The notes under the pieces are model-generated. The model saw only the letters and a list, made by a program, of their open reading frames with translations, had not been told where the DNA came from and did no database searches. DNA of 64,000 nt, taken from Asterias amurensis (lineage: Eukaryota; Echinodermata; Asteroidea; Forcipulatida; Asteriidae). The DNA lies in assembly GCF_032118995.1 (NCBI RefSeq), contig NC_092669.1, forward strand, positions 12,572,335 to 12,636,334, in the 5' to 3' direction. The translations under genes and the position numbers were made by a program. Shown one piece after another: positions 35,236-46,436 of the stretch (position 1 is the first letter of the stretch; the number at the start of each line of letters is the position of its first letter).

Positions 35236-35971
35236 CCTACAAATAAATGATAACTAAACAGAAATTATTCAAAACAAATACAAGAAGCAAGAAATATTAT
35301 TATTATTATTGGTCTATTGAAACTGCAAATAATGGCCTGACAAAAAGCCAAATTTGGGATAAACGTTTTTTAGTAAAAACATTTCAATTAAAGGTATTTG
35401 GATGGAACTTAAAGAGGAAGGTTACAATAAACTACAAAATGTACAATCAATGTAGGAACACTAATAACAACCAAAATATATGAAAAGGTGAAAAAATTTA
35501 AAGTACAAGATAAGAAGAAAGAAATAAGGACAGGAAAAAGGGGATAAACCAGAGAAAAATTGTGATTATTTATTATTTATTATTTGTCTATCTTAGAATT
35601 GCAATTATGGCTTGACCATAAAGCAGATTTGAGGATACATTGTAATGTAATACAAATGCATGGCAAAAGTAATTTCAATATTGTCAGGTCAAATTTTGAC
35701 ACAATTCGCCAAGTGTGAGTGGGGGAGGGGGAGGGGGCAACATCTCTGGGGTACGGAATCAAAACTTTGGTATTGAAAAACACAAGATACTATATGTACA
35801 TGTAATGTAAGCAAGAAATCAAGACAATCTCTTGCTTGGGTACAAAATCAGTCCCACACACCGGCATAGGCCCTACCGGCACCACATGACAGTGCCAGTT
35901 ATGACTCGTTAGAATAAGGGCATTGTGGAAATATTATGGGGAAATCTAACCACAACAAAGTAGAAGAACAT
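35236..35971. other. Gene-free stretch left of the large duplication
   Basis: AT-rich sequence with no repeat or exon recognised. The duplicated block begins at about 35972. Confidence 0.4.
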
Positions 35972-36081
35972 CAATCATTCCTATTCAATCAGAATGTTAT
36001 GCAATCGACAGACGGCCGGGCAAGAGACATGACTCTTGCTTGGCGTCGTTCATTCAACTTTCAAGATTCAACAAAACTTAC

Positions 36082-36161
36082 TCAAAATGCCGGGTGGTCT
36101 GCCTGAAATTTACTCCCATTCTCCGGCTGGCTGTTCTCTGTGATTTGATGTGAATTCCCAT
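36082..36161 (-). CDS. Candidate first coding exon of an unrecognised gene, copy 1
   Basis: On the minus strand GTCACCATGG is a strong start context. The frame runs 26 codons (MGIHIKSQRTASRR, then GVNFRQTTRHF) and two more bases to the donor GA|GTAAGT. A longer open frame in another phase (up to 36294) overlaps it but has no support at the donor. The N-terminus is basic and arginine-rich, which could be a mitochondrial presequence or simply a basic tail. The following exon must start with one base of a split codon and was not identified. The exon at 32304-32448 is on the same strand but in the wrong phase to follow directly. An identical copy is at 58584-58663. Confidence 0.4.
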
Positions 36162-36947
36162 GGTGACACTCGCATTCGCAGACGACAGACAGCAAACAGA
36201 ATATTGATTTAAAAAGAACTGTTTCCATCACAACAATAAAAGCTTTATTTTCGTTGCAGAAGTCAAAACAACGACCAGCAGTCTTAGTCCCCAATCGTTT
36301 TCCATTAGTGCTTGTTTGTTCTTACTAATATCTACGTAATAGCAATACTTTAGGTACCATACTAATTCTGTAACTTCTCAAAAGAGGGCGCTGCTTACAT
36401 TTTGTCGAACTTTTTTTTCGACCCGCGTCAGAAATTACGCCCCCCCCCCCCCCAAAAAAAAAAAATAAATAAATAAATAAATAAATAAAGTTGAAGAATT
36501 TAAATACAAGAACTACATGTATTCAGTAATGAGTTAAAACGGCAAAAATCTATGAATTTATCGTCAACAAATGAGTTATCATTTTCCCGGTCCCAATGCT
36601 TCCTCCGATACTAAAAAATAATGGAAACAAGATAAAAAGCCTTTAAAAAAAAAGGGAAAAAGATTTTTCTTCGTATGAGTATTTTGAGCTTTTGTTTTAA
36701 TAAGGGGCGTGATTCACGGGGCCACCGTCGTTCATATAAAACCACCCCCTCTATGTTTATCTTTCCTTAATTTTCCCCTTTTTGGGGGAGGGGGGAAGGC
36801 ACTGGAAATTTTGTGGGAGGCGCCCCTCCCATTCCCTGCCGGCTACGCGCCGCTGCCTGTGCCTTGGTGACTCCTATACAAGGGATAGGACTAGGTGGTG
36901 GTCGCAAATTTCGGATCCCTCGTTTCGAAATGTGTGACCCGCTCCCT

Positions 36948-37148
36948 GGGCCCTATTTCATGAAACATGCTAAGCAAAATTCTGCCTGACAAAATTAATA
37001 CACAATATTTTGCTAAGCAAAATAAAAAAGTTAATAATTGAGTGGTCACAACAATGTCAGTGGGCTGGTAGCCCGTTTCTGTAATGGCAATTTTTTGTCT
37101 ATGCTTATGTGAGTTTTTGTGCTTACAGGTTTTATAAAATCCTTGGCC
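36948..37148. mobile_element. MITE with GGGCCCTATTTCAT ends
   Basis: GGGCCCTATTTCATGAAACA and GCTAAGCAAAATTCTGCCTG on the left, with TTGTGCTTACAGGTTTTATA on the right. It is present at the same place in the second duplication unit (59461-59660). Poly-G runs at 37180 and 37270 follow. Confidence 0.65.
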
Positions 37149-37149
37149 T

Positions 37150-38469
37150 TGGTGTCAGTGTCAACATGACCCAGGGGGCGGGGGGGGGGGGGGGGGGTCA
37201 GGGGTTGATGAGTTTGTCTAACTACTTTCAGACCCAGAAATCTCAACGTTCAAGGTTTTTGAAAAGGGGGGGGGGGGCACCAAAATTCAGGGTGGCTGCT
37301 TCAATTTTAAGCATAAACTACAACCTGAAATCTTAAAATAAAATAAAGGGGCAAGCCTGACATGTTTAGCAGATCACAATAATCAAAATTTTAAGCCCCG
37401 TTTGTTATGCTCTTTTTACTAATGAATTTTAACAAATCTTCGGACAGGATTTGCCAGATGTTTTGAAATATTGATAATTCTTGGACAAAACTTGAAACTA
37501 ATTTTGCTTGTTGAATATTTGGGAAAATACTGACAGCAGTTTTGTGTGAAGTTTTCCCCTCACCAAAATAAACTCTAGTAAAGAAAATGAAAGGAAATTG
37601 ACTCAAAAAAATTAATTATTCACTACTGACCATGGAACAAATTATCTACATTTTAAAAACCTTTATTTATTACAGACATTAAAATAATATTTAATTAACA
37701 CAATTTAAAGGTAAATATTAAACTTGGCTTGCTGTCATAAATGAACGATCTGTGGTTTCCCTCAAAATGTTAAAAATAAAAACAAATTATACACATGAGC
37801 CTTTTATACACATACTTGTCATGTGTGCAGTTATACCATAAATATTCTTTTGATTGGTAAGTAGTTTGCAACAGCCAAGTCTATTTTCTTTTTCAAAAAC
37901 TGCCATATTCTTGAGTCAGCCATTTTAAGTCTTATTCCCTGACTGACAGGGTTTTGGATACACACAATGCTCATGAGAGTAACCAGACTGTTTTTGTTTA
38001 CTGTGGAATATCTAATAGATGTAAATGAATTGTCAAACAGGCTTAAAGGAATATTACAGAATTGTTTTTTTTTTGATAACAAAACAGTTGCTGGCAGTGT
38101 AAGAACTTTTTGTAATCCACCATATACATAAACTGACAAGGGTTTAGAAGTTTGAGATCGATCAACCATCTGGATCAGAAGAATGATATTGTGCGCTTTC
38201 TGCATTGGGCTAGAAGTCATTTCAGAGGGAAATATTTCATAGAAAAAAATGGTTCTCAAATCAGAAAAGATTTCAGATTAAAATTAACCAATGTTTTAAA
38301 TCTTTACTAATCCTGTACAATGCCGAAAACTGTTATTGACCACCCGCCCCCCCCCCCCCAAACCACCAAAAAGGAAATGCAAATAAACAGGTTTTAAATA
38401 CTCCATATTGGAAAACAGTGTCCCAGTAAGCATCTTACATCATTGTCTTCTTTAAAGGGAAAGTATTAA
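37150..38469. other. Duplicated intergenic region with a partial family 2 MITE
   Basis: Positions 38046-38260 match family 2 (GGAATATTACAGAATTG, GATCGATCAACCATCTGG) but are truncated. The rest is AT-rich and carried in both duplication units without a recognised gene. Confidence 0.5.
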
Positions 38470-38810
38470 AGGCAGTGGACACTATTGGTAATTAATCAAA
38501 ATTAGGTTGATAGTATAAAACAATGTGAGAAACGGCTCCCTCTGAAGTGGAGTAGTTTTCGAGAAAGAAGTAAATTGCCACGAATTTGATTTCAAGACCT
38601 CAGATTTAGAATTTTGAGGTCTCGAAATCAAGCATCTGAAAGCACACAACTACAAGGGTGTTTTTTCTTTCATAATTATCTCCCAACTTCAATGACCGAT
38701 TGAGCTCAAATTTTCACTGGTTTGTTATTTTATGCATAATGTTGAGATACACCAAGTGAGAAGACTGGTCTTTGACAATTACCAATAGTGTCCACTGTCT
38801 TTAAAGGCAA
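38470..38810 (+). mobile_element. MITE family 1
   Basis: Flanked by TTAA at 38466 and 38811. Opens AGGCAGTGGACACTATTGG and closes AGTGTCCACTGTCT. Immediately to its right the sequence TTAAAGGCAAAGTATACC begins what looks like a different TTAA-type family (38815 to about 39030). The second unit has the matching copy at 61016-61390, which is longer inside. Confidence 0.8.
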
Positions 38811-39261
38811 AGTATACCTTTGGTTTTTGGAACCCAATGATTGTTTTAATCCTTTTTGAATGTAAATATTATAAACAATAAAACTAACCTGTGAAAATTT
38901 CATTCTAAAAGGTGGCAGCGTTTTGGAGAAACCGCTGAATATCAGAAGCGATTTAGTCGCCGCAGGGAAAATAATCCCTAATAGGCGGTCGTAACAAATA
39001 ACTTCTTTGGTTGATTGAGCCATTGGTTAATCACAAGTCAATAACCGAAATAGTTGATGGTTACAGCTGCCAAAACTCACCCCTACTTCCCCCAGATTTT
39101 TTTTTTTCACCCAAGAAATAAACCAAATAAACACAACATTAATTATGGAGTGGGAAGCGGGGATAAGTAGTGGGCGGAGACTGGGGAGGGGGCGTGGTTC
39201 CAGGTCAGGATATCACAAAGAGTTAAGACTAGTCTTTTCTCGACTTAGGACTAGCAGGCCT

Positions 39262-39622
39262 TTGAGTGTTTGTACTTTTTGTAGGACAAAAAACACAATG
39301 TCCACAGATTTACACTAAACTTACACAGTTTGAAGATAATGATAGTAGAAAGCTTCCCTGAAAATATTACGTGCTGAGATGCTGTAGTTTTTTGGGAAAT
39401 GAGTACAACAATGTCATTAAAATAATTTTCGTCTCATGAGACGAAAATTATTTTAAGCATTTACAAACAGATTTTCATGACATTGTTTTACTCATTTCTC
39501 AAAAACTACAGCACCTCAGTAAGTAATATTATTTGAAGGGAAGCTTTCCACTATCATTATCTTCAAACCCTGTAGGTTTAATGTAAATCTATGGACATTT
39601 TGAAAAGTACCCAAATCCTTTA
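39262..39622. mobile_element. Foldback MITE family 4, present only in unit 1
   Basis: TGTACTTTTTGTAGGACAAA and GAAAGCTTCCCTGAAAATAT on the left and their reverse complements on the right, with GTCTCATGAGAC at the exact centre. Same family as 7595-7985. It is absent from the corresponding place in unit 2 (about 62170). Confidence 0.8.
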
Positions 39623-39639
39623 TGTTTTTAATATCTCCT

Positions 39640-39830
39640 AGGACTAGTCCTAAATAAGGACTAGTCCAACTAAAGACTAGTCCAACTAAGGACTAGTCCT
39701 AACTAAGGACTAGTCCTAACTAAGGACTAGTCCTAACTAAGGACTAGTCCTAACTAAGGACTAGTCCTAACTAAGGACTAGTCCTAACTAAGGACTAGTC
39801 CTAACTAAGGACTAGCCTTAGGTTTTTAGT
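39640..39830 (+). repeat. 17-bp tandem array, about 11 units
   Basis: GGACTAGTCCTAACTAA repeats with 17-bp period. Each unit holds the palindrome GGACTAGTCC. The array grew from the ACTAGT words of the host MITE. Unit 2 has only the unexpanded motif. Confidence 0.9.
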
Positions 39831-39936
39831 ATCTCCTAAGACTACTCCTAAGTTAGTACTAGTCTTAACTCTTTGTGAAATCAACCCAAGGGGACGATCT
39901 GGAGCCATAGATGTGACTCGTGGGCGTTCTTATTAA

Positions 39937-42900
39937 TCACGACGCCATCATGACTGGCCTGGCTTTCTTGGCTTCAAGCGAAGACTCTGCAGCACTCGCA
40001 AATCCAGTTCCTCCCTGAGCAGTTGAAATAAAAAAATTAACATTATTAAATACAGACTTTTAGACACTTGTCATTGTAAGGATGTAGGCATGGGTATCAT
40101 CCACTAGGAGCCTGACTGGTAGAGCAGAATACACTATAGGAGAGGGCTACTGCCACCAGGGGCATGTTGCCACCTACTCCTGGGGCTGAAACAGGGTTAC
40201 CCCCTTCACAGTCCATAAGGATGTAGGCATGGGTATCATCCACTAGGAGCCTGGCTGGTAGAGCAGAATGCACTACCTCCCTAACTTTTTACAAAGCATT
40301 TATGCATAAGTGCCTTAATCATCAAGGGCACAAGTGTCATGGTCAGGATCGAACAAGCACTCTGCTGGGGGTCCCGTGGGCTAAGACATGCCACACACAA
40401 AAAGAAAAAAAAGAAAAAAGCAAGTTGCCAGACACACAAGGCCTGAAGGCCACTTCAAGGTGTGGACTACAATTGTTTTTTCCAGAGGCTGTTGCCACCT
40501 ACTCCAAGGGCTGAAACAGGGTTACCCCTTTAATAGTCCACACGGATGTAGGCTTGGGTATCATCAGTCCGAAGCCTGGCCGGTAGAGCAGAAAGCACTA
40601 CCTCCCTGTGTGACCCGGAATCGCCCCCAAGTTTACAACTCAACCTTGGAAGCGGTAGCCAGGGGATCACCTGAAGATAGTCTACGCTATTCGTATAAAA
40701 CTTACCCGTCTGATTTTGATGATGTCATTCTCCTTCAGTGTGTCTCCTGTGAAGGGGTCCGTCATGTCCTTCTTTATGATTTTCTTGATACAGTCCATCG
40801 TGACGACCTTCCCACTTAGAAAAAACAATGGAAAAGTACAAGTTAATACTTAAAGTAGGATTATAAATTTTGCGTGGTAGAAGTACAACTGAGAGATGTT
40901 TGCAGTAGCACCATGTGAAAATCTCTTGAGTAGTGTTGATTCTGAGAATAACTGGTTGTTAAGGACTCCCACCTTTATGTACCAACGAGCCCAGCCCATC
41001 CACCAGTTAATACTTTACAAGGCAGTAAATATTGAAGTGTGAAAGTACGCTGGAAGTGTCGTGGCCGAGCAATTAAAAGAGTACCGAATTCAAACTCTGG
41101 TGTTTCTGATCAGCAGAGTGTGGGTTGGAATCCCCAGTCATGACACTCAAGCAAGACATTTAACCATTGCTTCGTCCTTCGGATGGGACGTAAAGCCGTT
41201 GGTCCCATGTGTTGTGAAACGCATGTAAAAGAACCCAGTGCACTTATCAAAAAGAAAAGGGGTTCGCCCCGGTGTTCCTGGCTAAGGCTGCTGTTTGCGC
41301 CGTAGAACCTTGTAAACCCTTATATATTAACAGTTTAGATGTAAGTTTTGCATCAGGTCAAATAATATAATTTTTGTTACGTGTTTTATAAGCACTATAT
41401 CCTGTGTTCTGTGAAAATATTCAACAGGCTTAAATAATATATTTGTATACAGTCACATAAATCTACCTTGGTCGCAGCACAGCACAAGGCGTCTTGTTTG
41501 ATAAGATGTCATGCGTGACAGCACATTTATAGCGGATCTGCTTGGCCACCAGAGGGCGCTTGTCGTTGACGTCATCAGCTCGTACGAAGTTCACCTGGAT
41601 AAGGTTCTTTATCCTCAGAGGCTTCTTGCTCATGGGGCAGTAAACTGCTTTGCTCTGTAGATTTGAAAGTGCGATAATAAGTTTATACAAAGTGCTATTT
41701 TTATGTAGATAAAGGTGCTGTGACAAAAAGAAAATAACGCAATAAAAGCGTAATTTTTGATAACAATAGACCCCTTGCAATACGCGCAGCGTACTCACAT
41801 GTGCCTATCCTGGGTGTCATTTTGGGTGTCAAAATCTTATACAAACATGCACAACAGAGAGTTGACACCCAAAATTCCGCGCATTGTTCGGAGGCGCGTT
41901 CTATATTGTGTAAGACAAAAATTATTTTGTGACTTGTTTTACTCATTTCTCAAAAACTACAGCACCTCAGTAATTAATATTTGAAGGGAAACTTTGCACT
42001 ATCTGTATCTTCAAACAGTGTCAGTAAAATGTAAACCTGTGGATATTTTTAAAAAGTACCCAAATTCTTTAAAGGAATGTTACAGAACTGGTAAGAAACA
42101 AAAATCGTGAAGGTCACAGATTTACATAAGACTTACATGGTCTAATGATGGTGATTCCGTCTGAAATTTCATATTTAATGAGAAATAAATAATCCAATTT
42201 CGCATTTGGAGTTTATCGCTCAGTGAGCGTTTTATTCATTTTTGTTTTGGCATTGATGCAATGCAAAATGTGTTATTGGTTGTTCACTATTCTCTCGTGA
42301 CCCAGATGGGCGATCGATCTCAAACTTCTACAGGTTTATCAGTTTATGTCTACTTTCTTCCTCCATGGTTTATGTATATGGTGTATTACATAAAGTGCTT
42401 ACACTGCAAGCAACTTTTTTGCTAGCAAAACCAAATCTGTAATGTTCCTTTCAGACTTAAAAAGAAAATGCTTACAGGTTTTTCAATTAAAGTCGCTTTG
42501 GCTTGAGGTGTTAAAGATGGAATCCAGAAACTTGGAAGTTCTGATTTCTTGTCGCCGTTTTCAGAGACAGCTGCTGCTGCTGCTGCAGTGCCGCTGCTGC
42601 TGCTGGTGCTAGTGCTTGGGGTCTCGGAATGATCAAGTTTGGCCCTTTTGGTGGGTGGGGCCTCAGAGAAGGGGTTGAGGGGCTTACTGGTGATACTACG
42701 CTCTGGAAAAAAATAAATAAATAAATTCACACATTTTGATACCATTTTCAGGGATGAACGGCGAAAAAAAAAAAATATATTTTTATAATGGACGGAAAAG
42801 GCAGGTAATGTTTTTTGTCCATTTTAAATAATATGGAGATTTGAGGATGATTAATTAAAATTAAAAAAAATGGCTAGAGCGGGATTTGACGTCAAGCAGT

Positions 42901-45050
42901 TGGTCCCATGTGTTGTGTAACGCATGTAAAAAGAACCCAGTGCACTTTATCGAAAAGAGTAGGGGTTCGCCCCGGTGTTCCAGGCTGTGGCTGCTGTATG
43001 CGCCACAGCACCTTGTAAACCATTATCAGGTGCTACATAATTGGGTCTCAGAATTCATCACTGCAATAACCTATCTTTCTGAAAGTTTGTATATACTCAG
43101 CGCCTTGAGTACCTTGTTTGGTAGATACGTAAGCTAAAGACTTTGATATTATTATTATTATTAAATTCAAAGAAAATCACCATTTCTCGAAAACTACGTT
43201 ACTTCAGAGGGAGCCGTTTCTCACAATGTTTTATGCTATCAACAGCTCTCCATTGCTCGTTACCAAGTAAGGTTTTGTGCTAATAATTACTTTGAGTATT
43301 TACCAATAGTGTCCACTGCCTTTAAGAGGCGACCCTTTAAAGTCATGTTCTAAGAATTCCATCTCCGTACCTTTCTCAATGAAAGCCTTGACCTTGTCTT
43401 CCTTCACCGTCTTCTTCACTTGGCTCACCTCTTCCTAAAAAAAAAATTAAAAACAAATTTATCAAATGAATTATAATAATTATAAACAGCCTTTATAAAA
43501 GTTTCTGACAAAAATGCCATTCAAGGGCGCAAGTTCGCAAATTTAGACAAAGTCCAGATAACTCAAAACAAACCATCGTTAAATTTATAAGGCACCAGTA
43601 CAGTAGGCTTCAAAAAAAGGTGAGATTGAAGCAAAGTTTTGAAATTGGTTAATAAATGAGAATGCCTGATTTTTATTTTATTTTTATGCACGTCGCCAGA
43701 CACACAAGGCCTGAAGGCCACTTCAAGGTGTGGGCTACAATTTTTTTTTTTCCCAGAGGCTGTTGCCACCTACTCCTAGGGCTGAAACAGGGTTGCCCCT
43801 TTTACAGTCCATACGGATGTAGGCTTAGGTATCATCAGTCCGAAGCCTGGCCGGTAGAGCAGAGAAAGCACAACCTCCCCAATTTTACGTAGAAAGTGTC
43901 ACAACCGGGACTCGAACCCACACTCTGCTGGTCAAACACCAGAGCTTGAATCCGGTGCTCTTAACCGCTCGGCCATGAAGAAGATGATTCCATAGAAACG
44001 TAGAAATCACATCCCTAACGCCTAATACTAATAATAATATTTACATACGCACATATCCGCCCTCCTGGGTTTTCAAGGCGCAATAAACCCATACCCCCCC
44101 CCCCACTCCCGAAAAAAATAAAATAAAAATACAAACCTGTTGGAGGCGACACTGACGATGGTATTCCTTCATCTGTTTCTCATAGTCTTGTTTCTGCTTC
44201 AAGACATACTCAATAATTGCCTCCTTGTCATACAGATACCCCTCCTCACTGGAAAAGATAAGATTTGGGGTTAAGAGTGTCATGGCCGAGTGTTTAAGAA
44301 CATCGAATTCCAGTTCTGGTTGACATAGACACTAGTGGTAATTGTCAAAGACCAGTCTTCTAACTTGGTGTATCTCAACATGCATAAAATAAAAAACCTG
44401 TGAAATTTTGTGCTTTCAGATGAATGATTTCGTGATCTCAAATTCTATATCTGAGGTCTCGAAATCAAATTCGTGGAAAATAACATCTTTCTCGAAAACT
44501 AATGTACATCACTTCAGAGGGAGCCGTTTCTCACAATGTTTTCTACTATCAACCTCTCCTATTACTCGTTACCAAGTAAGGTGTTATGCTAATAATAGTG
44601 TCCACTGCCTTTAAGTCATCGGGGTGTGGGTTCGAATCCCAGTCATGGCAAGATACTTTCCCAATAATTGCTTCTCTTCATCCAGGGGTATTAAACAAGT
44701 CAACCCAAGGGACGGTAGGCCCTTTTCACATCCCGCAGCGAAAATAAAGGCGCATCTCCTGATTGCCATTTTGTGGGTCAAAAATGTGCACGAAAGGAAT
44801 GGATCCCCAAAAAGGCAGAAATGGTCGACGCACATTGTTCGCAGACACCATCCTTTTCTGCGCGTTTTTGACACACAAATTGCGGAGAGGAGGTGTGCGT
44901 GTATGTGTGCTGAGCGTTGTGAATAGGGTATATACAGTACATACGTTATGACTGGGTTGGCGCAGGGCTGTAGGGTCAAGCAACAACAATCAAAGTCACC
45001 CACGGAGTCCTTCCCAAGACGGGTCTTGTTAGTTCCATAGCCGGATTGAG
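39937..45050 (-). CDS. NOSIP: NOSIP-like protein (nitric oxide synthase-interacting protein), start exon not found
   Basis: Seven minus-strand exons with proper splice sites join in frame: 45050-44945, 44248-44137, 43434-43371, 42702-42476, 41654-41467, 40814-40706 and 40014-39937 (stop). They read in order SGYGTNKTRLGKDSVGDFDC, CCLTLQPCANPVIT, EEGYLYDKEAIIEYVLKQK, a charged helix (EEVSQVKKTVKEDK), SITSKPLNPF, LPSFWIPSLTPQAKAT, CPMSKKPLRIKNLIQVNF, CAVTHDILSNKTPCAVLRP, DCIKKIIKKDMTDPFTGD and GGTGFASAAES. This follows vertebrate NOSIP from about residue 25 to the end, including the split U-box-like RING, which acts in E3 ubiquitin ligation. In mammals NOSIP binds endothelial nitric oxide synthase. 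An alanine/serine-rich stretch lies in exon 42702-42476. The exon for the first 20-odd residues (MTRHGKN-type) was not found before TRIM-A, so the gene may lack its start here. Confidence 0.93.
40080..40645 (-). mobile_element. Degraded SINE copies in NOSIP's last intron
   Basis: The body words GGATGTAGGCATGGGTATCA, TGGTAGAGCAGAA and CCACTTCAAGGTGTGG occur in order, partly duplicated at 40080-40290 and 40425-40640. They match the better SINE at 43687-43985. Unit 2 has the same insertions (62580-63180). Confidence 0.6.
41058..41335 (+). mobile_element. tRNA-derived SINE with a conserved body
   Basis: GTCGTGGCCGAGCAATTAAA (A box), CAGCAGAGTGTGGGTTGGAA (B-box region), then CTTCGGATGGGACGTAAAGC, GCATGTAAAAGAACCCAGTG and GGGGTTCGCCCCGGTGTTCC. 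The head is tRNA-Leu or tRNA-Ser-like. The window end (64000) falls exactly at the start of the matching copy in unit 2. Confidence 0.75.
41895..42068 (+). mobile_element. Family 4 MITE, right half
   Basis: ATTTCTCAAAAACTACAGCA, TTGAAGGGAAACTTTGCACT and AAAAAGTACCCAAATTC match the right arm of family 4. The left arm is missing. It ends next to the family 2 element at 42073. Confidence 0.65.
42073..42449 (+). mobile_element. MITE family 2, near full length, in a NOSIP intron
   Basis: TTAA then AGGAATGTTACAGAACTGG at the left, TCTGTAATGTTCCTTT at the right. It holds GAGTTTATCGCTCAGTGAGC and CCAGATGGGCGATCGATCTC. Its right end lies about 25 bp from the NOSIP exon at 42476. Confidence 0.8.
42893..43165 (+). 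mobile_element. 5'-truncated SINE
   Basis: It starts inside the SINE body (TGGTCCCATGTGTTGTGTAA, AAGAACCCAGTGCACTTTAT, GGGGTTCGCCCCGGTGTTCC) and keeps the 3' end CAGCGCCTTGAGTACC with an ATT microsatellite tail. Same body as 41058-41335. Confidence 0.75.
43146..43325 (-). mobile_element. MITE family 1, one arm
   Basis: TCGAAAACTACGTTACTTCA, GGGAGCCGTTTCTCACAATG, CTCGTTACCAAGTAAGG and CCAATAGTGTCCACTGCCTT form the second arm of the family. The first arm is absent. Confidence 0.7.
43687..43985 (-). mobile_element. SINE, near full length, minus strand
   Basis: Read on the minus strand: a tRNA-like head (TTCATGGCCGAGCGGTTAAG, then GTGGGTTCGAGTCCCGGTTG), then a body with GGCCAGGCTTCGGACTGATG and GTAGCCCACACCTTGAAGTG. 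The same body type is at 61590-61885. It sits in a NOSIP intron. Confidence 0.75.
44276..44720 (+). mobile_element. SINE split by a family 1 MITE (44326-44614)
   Basis: The SINE head GTGTCATGGCCGAGTGTTTA stops at about 44325. Family 1 follows (TAGACACTAGTGGTAATTGT to ATAGTGTCCACTGCCTTTAA). The SINE then resumes with GGGTGTGGGTTCGAATCCCA and a body that runs to about 44720. This gives a relative age: SINE first, MITE second. Confidence 0.7.
44725..44930. repeat. Imperfect inverted repeat
   Basis: GCGCATCTCCTGATTGCCAT and TTTTGTGGGTCAAAAATGTG have diverged reverse complements at 44865-44905 (CGCGTTTTTGACACACAAAT, GCGGAGAGGAGGTGTGCG). Probably an old foldback element in the first observed NOSIP intron. 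Confidence 0.5.
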
Positions 45051-45685
45051 CTGCAAGATAACGAACAAAGAATTTCATAAGGGCGTCACAATTTATTCAG
45101 TCTCTTGTTATCTGGTTAATACATTATAGAACCTTCATAAAAGATTTATTGATTGAGGAACATCATTTAAAGGGATTGAGAAGTATCACTTAAAGGGAGA
45201 CGATTCTTTAAAAAATTGATAAATAAAAAATAAAAAAAATAAAAAAAATATCACGTTTCAAAATATTAAAATTCTTGTTTTATATGGAACCTTGAAGTAT
45301 TTATAAATGCACTTTTGTATTTCATTTAGCATGTTTAGTCAGATTATAAAACCATGACTTGTCTCAAATCAGTTTGTGATGAAATCACAGCAATTAATAT
45401 AAAACTGTACACCAAAGTTCTTCTTTGCCCAATTGGTGCTAAGCACAAATTCGTTTCATGCTCGAGTCCCATAGCAAATTGTGCTAAGCAAAACTTCACG
45501 TTAATTACAGAATCTAGAAGTATGTAACCAACTTATTGATTCAGAATTATCATTTATAGATTAATGTCATGATCAAACAATGTAGCAAGCCTATCAATGT
45601 ATGGAATTGTGAACTCTTAAAAGTGATTTGGGGTTGGACAAAAAAATTGTCTAGGGTGAGACTCAAACCAAAGACCTCCAGATTA

Positions 45686-45860
45686 ATTGTATTGTATTGT
45701 ATTGTATTATGTTTTATTCCAAACTGGAACACACCCCGTAACCCTGGGGAGGGTAACAATTTATATAAAAACAAATTACAGTTAATGAATAAGTCATACG
45801 GAAAGGAGTTTAACTTAGAACAAAAACAAATAATCACACAGCATATAGAATTCATCTAAA
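45686..45860 (-). mobile_element. Possible 3' end of a LINE, unit A only
   Basis: A short tail of ATTGT repeats (45687-45712) adjoins GTTTTATTCCAAACTGGAAC and ACAATTTATATAAAAACAAA. It interrupts the tRNA-like block that is continuous in unit B (51980-52130). Short tandem tails are typical of CR1/L2-like ends. No protein part remains. Confidence 0.35.
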
Positions 45861-46189
45861 CAAGTCTACATAAGCAATAATCAACTGCAATATCAATCTA
45901 GATTTATTGACAATGTCTAAAGTTGGGAGTATAATAAGAGACAGATATAGCATTCATCTAAACAAGTCTACATGAGCAATAATCAACTGCAATGTCCATC
46001 TTGGTTAATAGAAAGGTCAAACTTACTCCAAAAACTACAATTCAACTACTTTACAGTCTAGTCAGTCTTTGCAAACAATGATTTGAAATCATGGACAAAA
46101 TGATTTCTGTTGCAAGAGTCTCCAGAGTCACTCACTCCCAAACAACAACAAATGTACACAAAGGAAAGTTTGGAAATAACTTTTATGAA

Positions 46190-46433
46190 TGCACACAGAT
46201 ATTGGGCCATCTGGGTCACAAGAAAATAGTGAAAAACATGACAATGATGCAAAATATAAATGAGCAAAACGCTCACCGAGCAATAAACTCCAGACAGGAA
46301 ATTAGTTTTATTTAGTTCTCATCAAATGCGACATTTCAGACATAAATATTTCAAGGGATGTTTTCTGCCATCACCATCATTAGATCGTGTAAGTTTTATG
46401 TCAATCTGTAATCTGAGCAGATCTGTAATGTTC
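46190..46433 (-). mobile_element. MITE family 2, partial, in both TRIM units
   Basis: GGGCCATCTGGGTCACAAGA, CTCACCGAGCAATAAACTCC and TCTGTAATGTTCCTTTAA. Matching copy at 53180-53417. Confidence 0.7.
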
Positions 46434-46436
46434 CTT

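Larger units (their letters stand above)
39205..39885. mobile_element. MITE with TCACAAAGAGTTAAGACTAG ends, containing other repeats
   Basis: The outer inverted ends are TCACAAAGAGTTAAGACTAG and CTAGTTAGTCTTAACTCTTTGTGA-like sequence at about 39860-39880. Inside lie a family 4 foldback MITE (39262-39622) and a 17-bp ACTAGT array. The second unit (62128-62242) has the same outer element without either insert, which gives the pre-insertion state. Confidence 0.7.

Noticed and set aside
36082-36294. 70-codon frame on the minus strand rich in cysteine (also at 58584-58796)
   Set aside because: It overlaps the candidate first exon, but ends in a stop exactly at the donor. The frame starting from the strong ATG at 36161 uses the GTAAGT donor better.
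44611-45078. 155-codon minus-strand frame taken as one protein
   Set aside because: Only its first part (to 44945) is a NOSIP exon. The rest is intron that happens to stay open and includes the foldback repeat.
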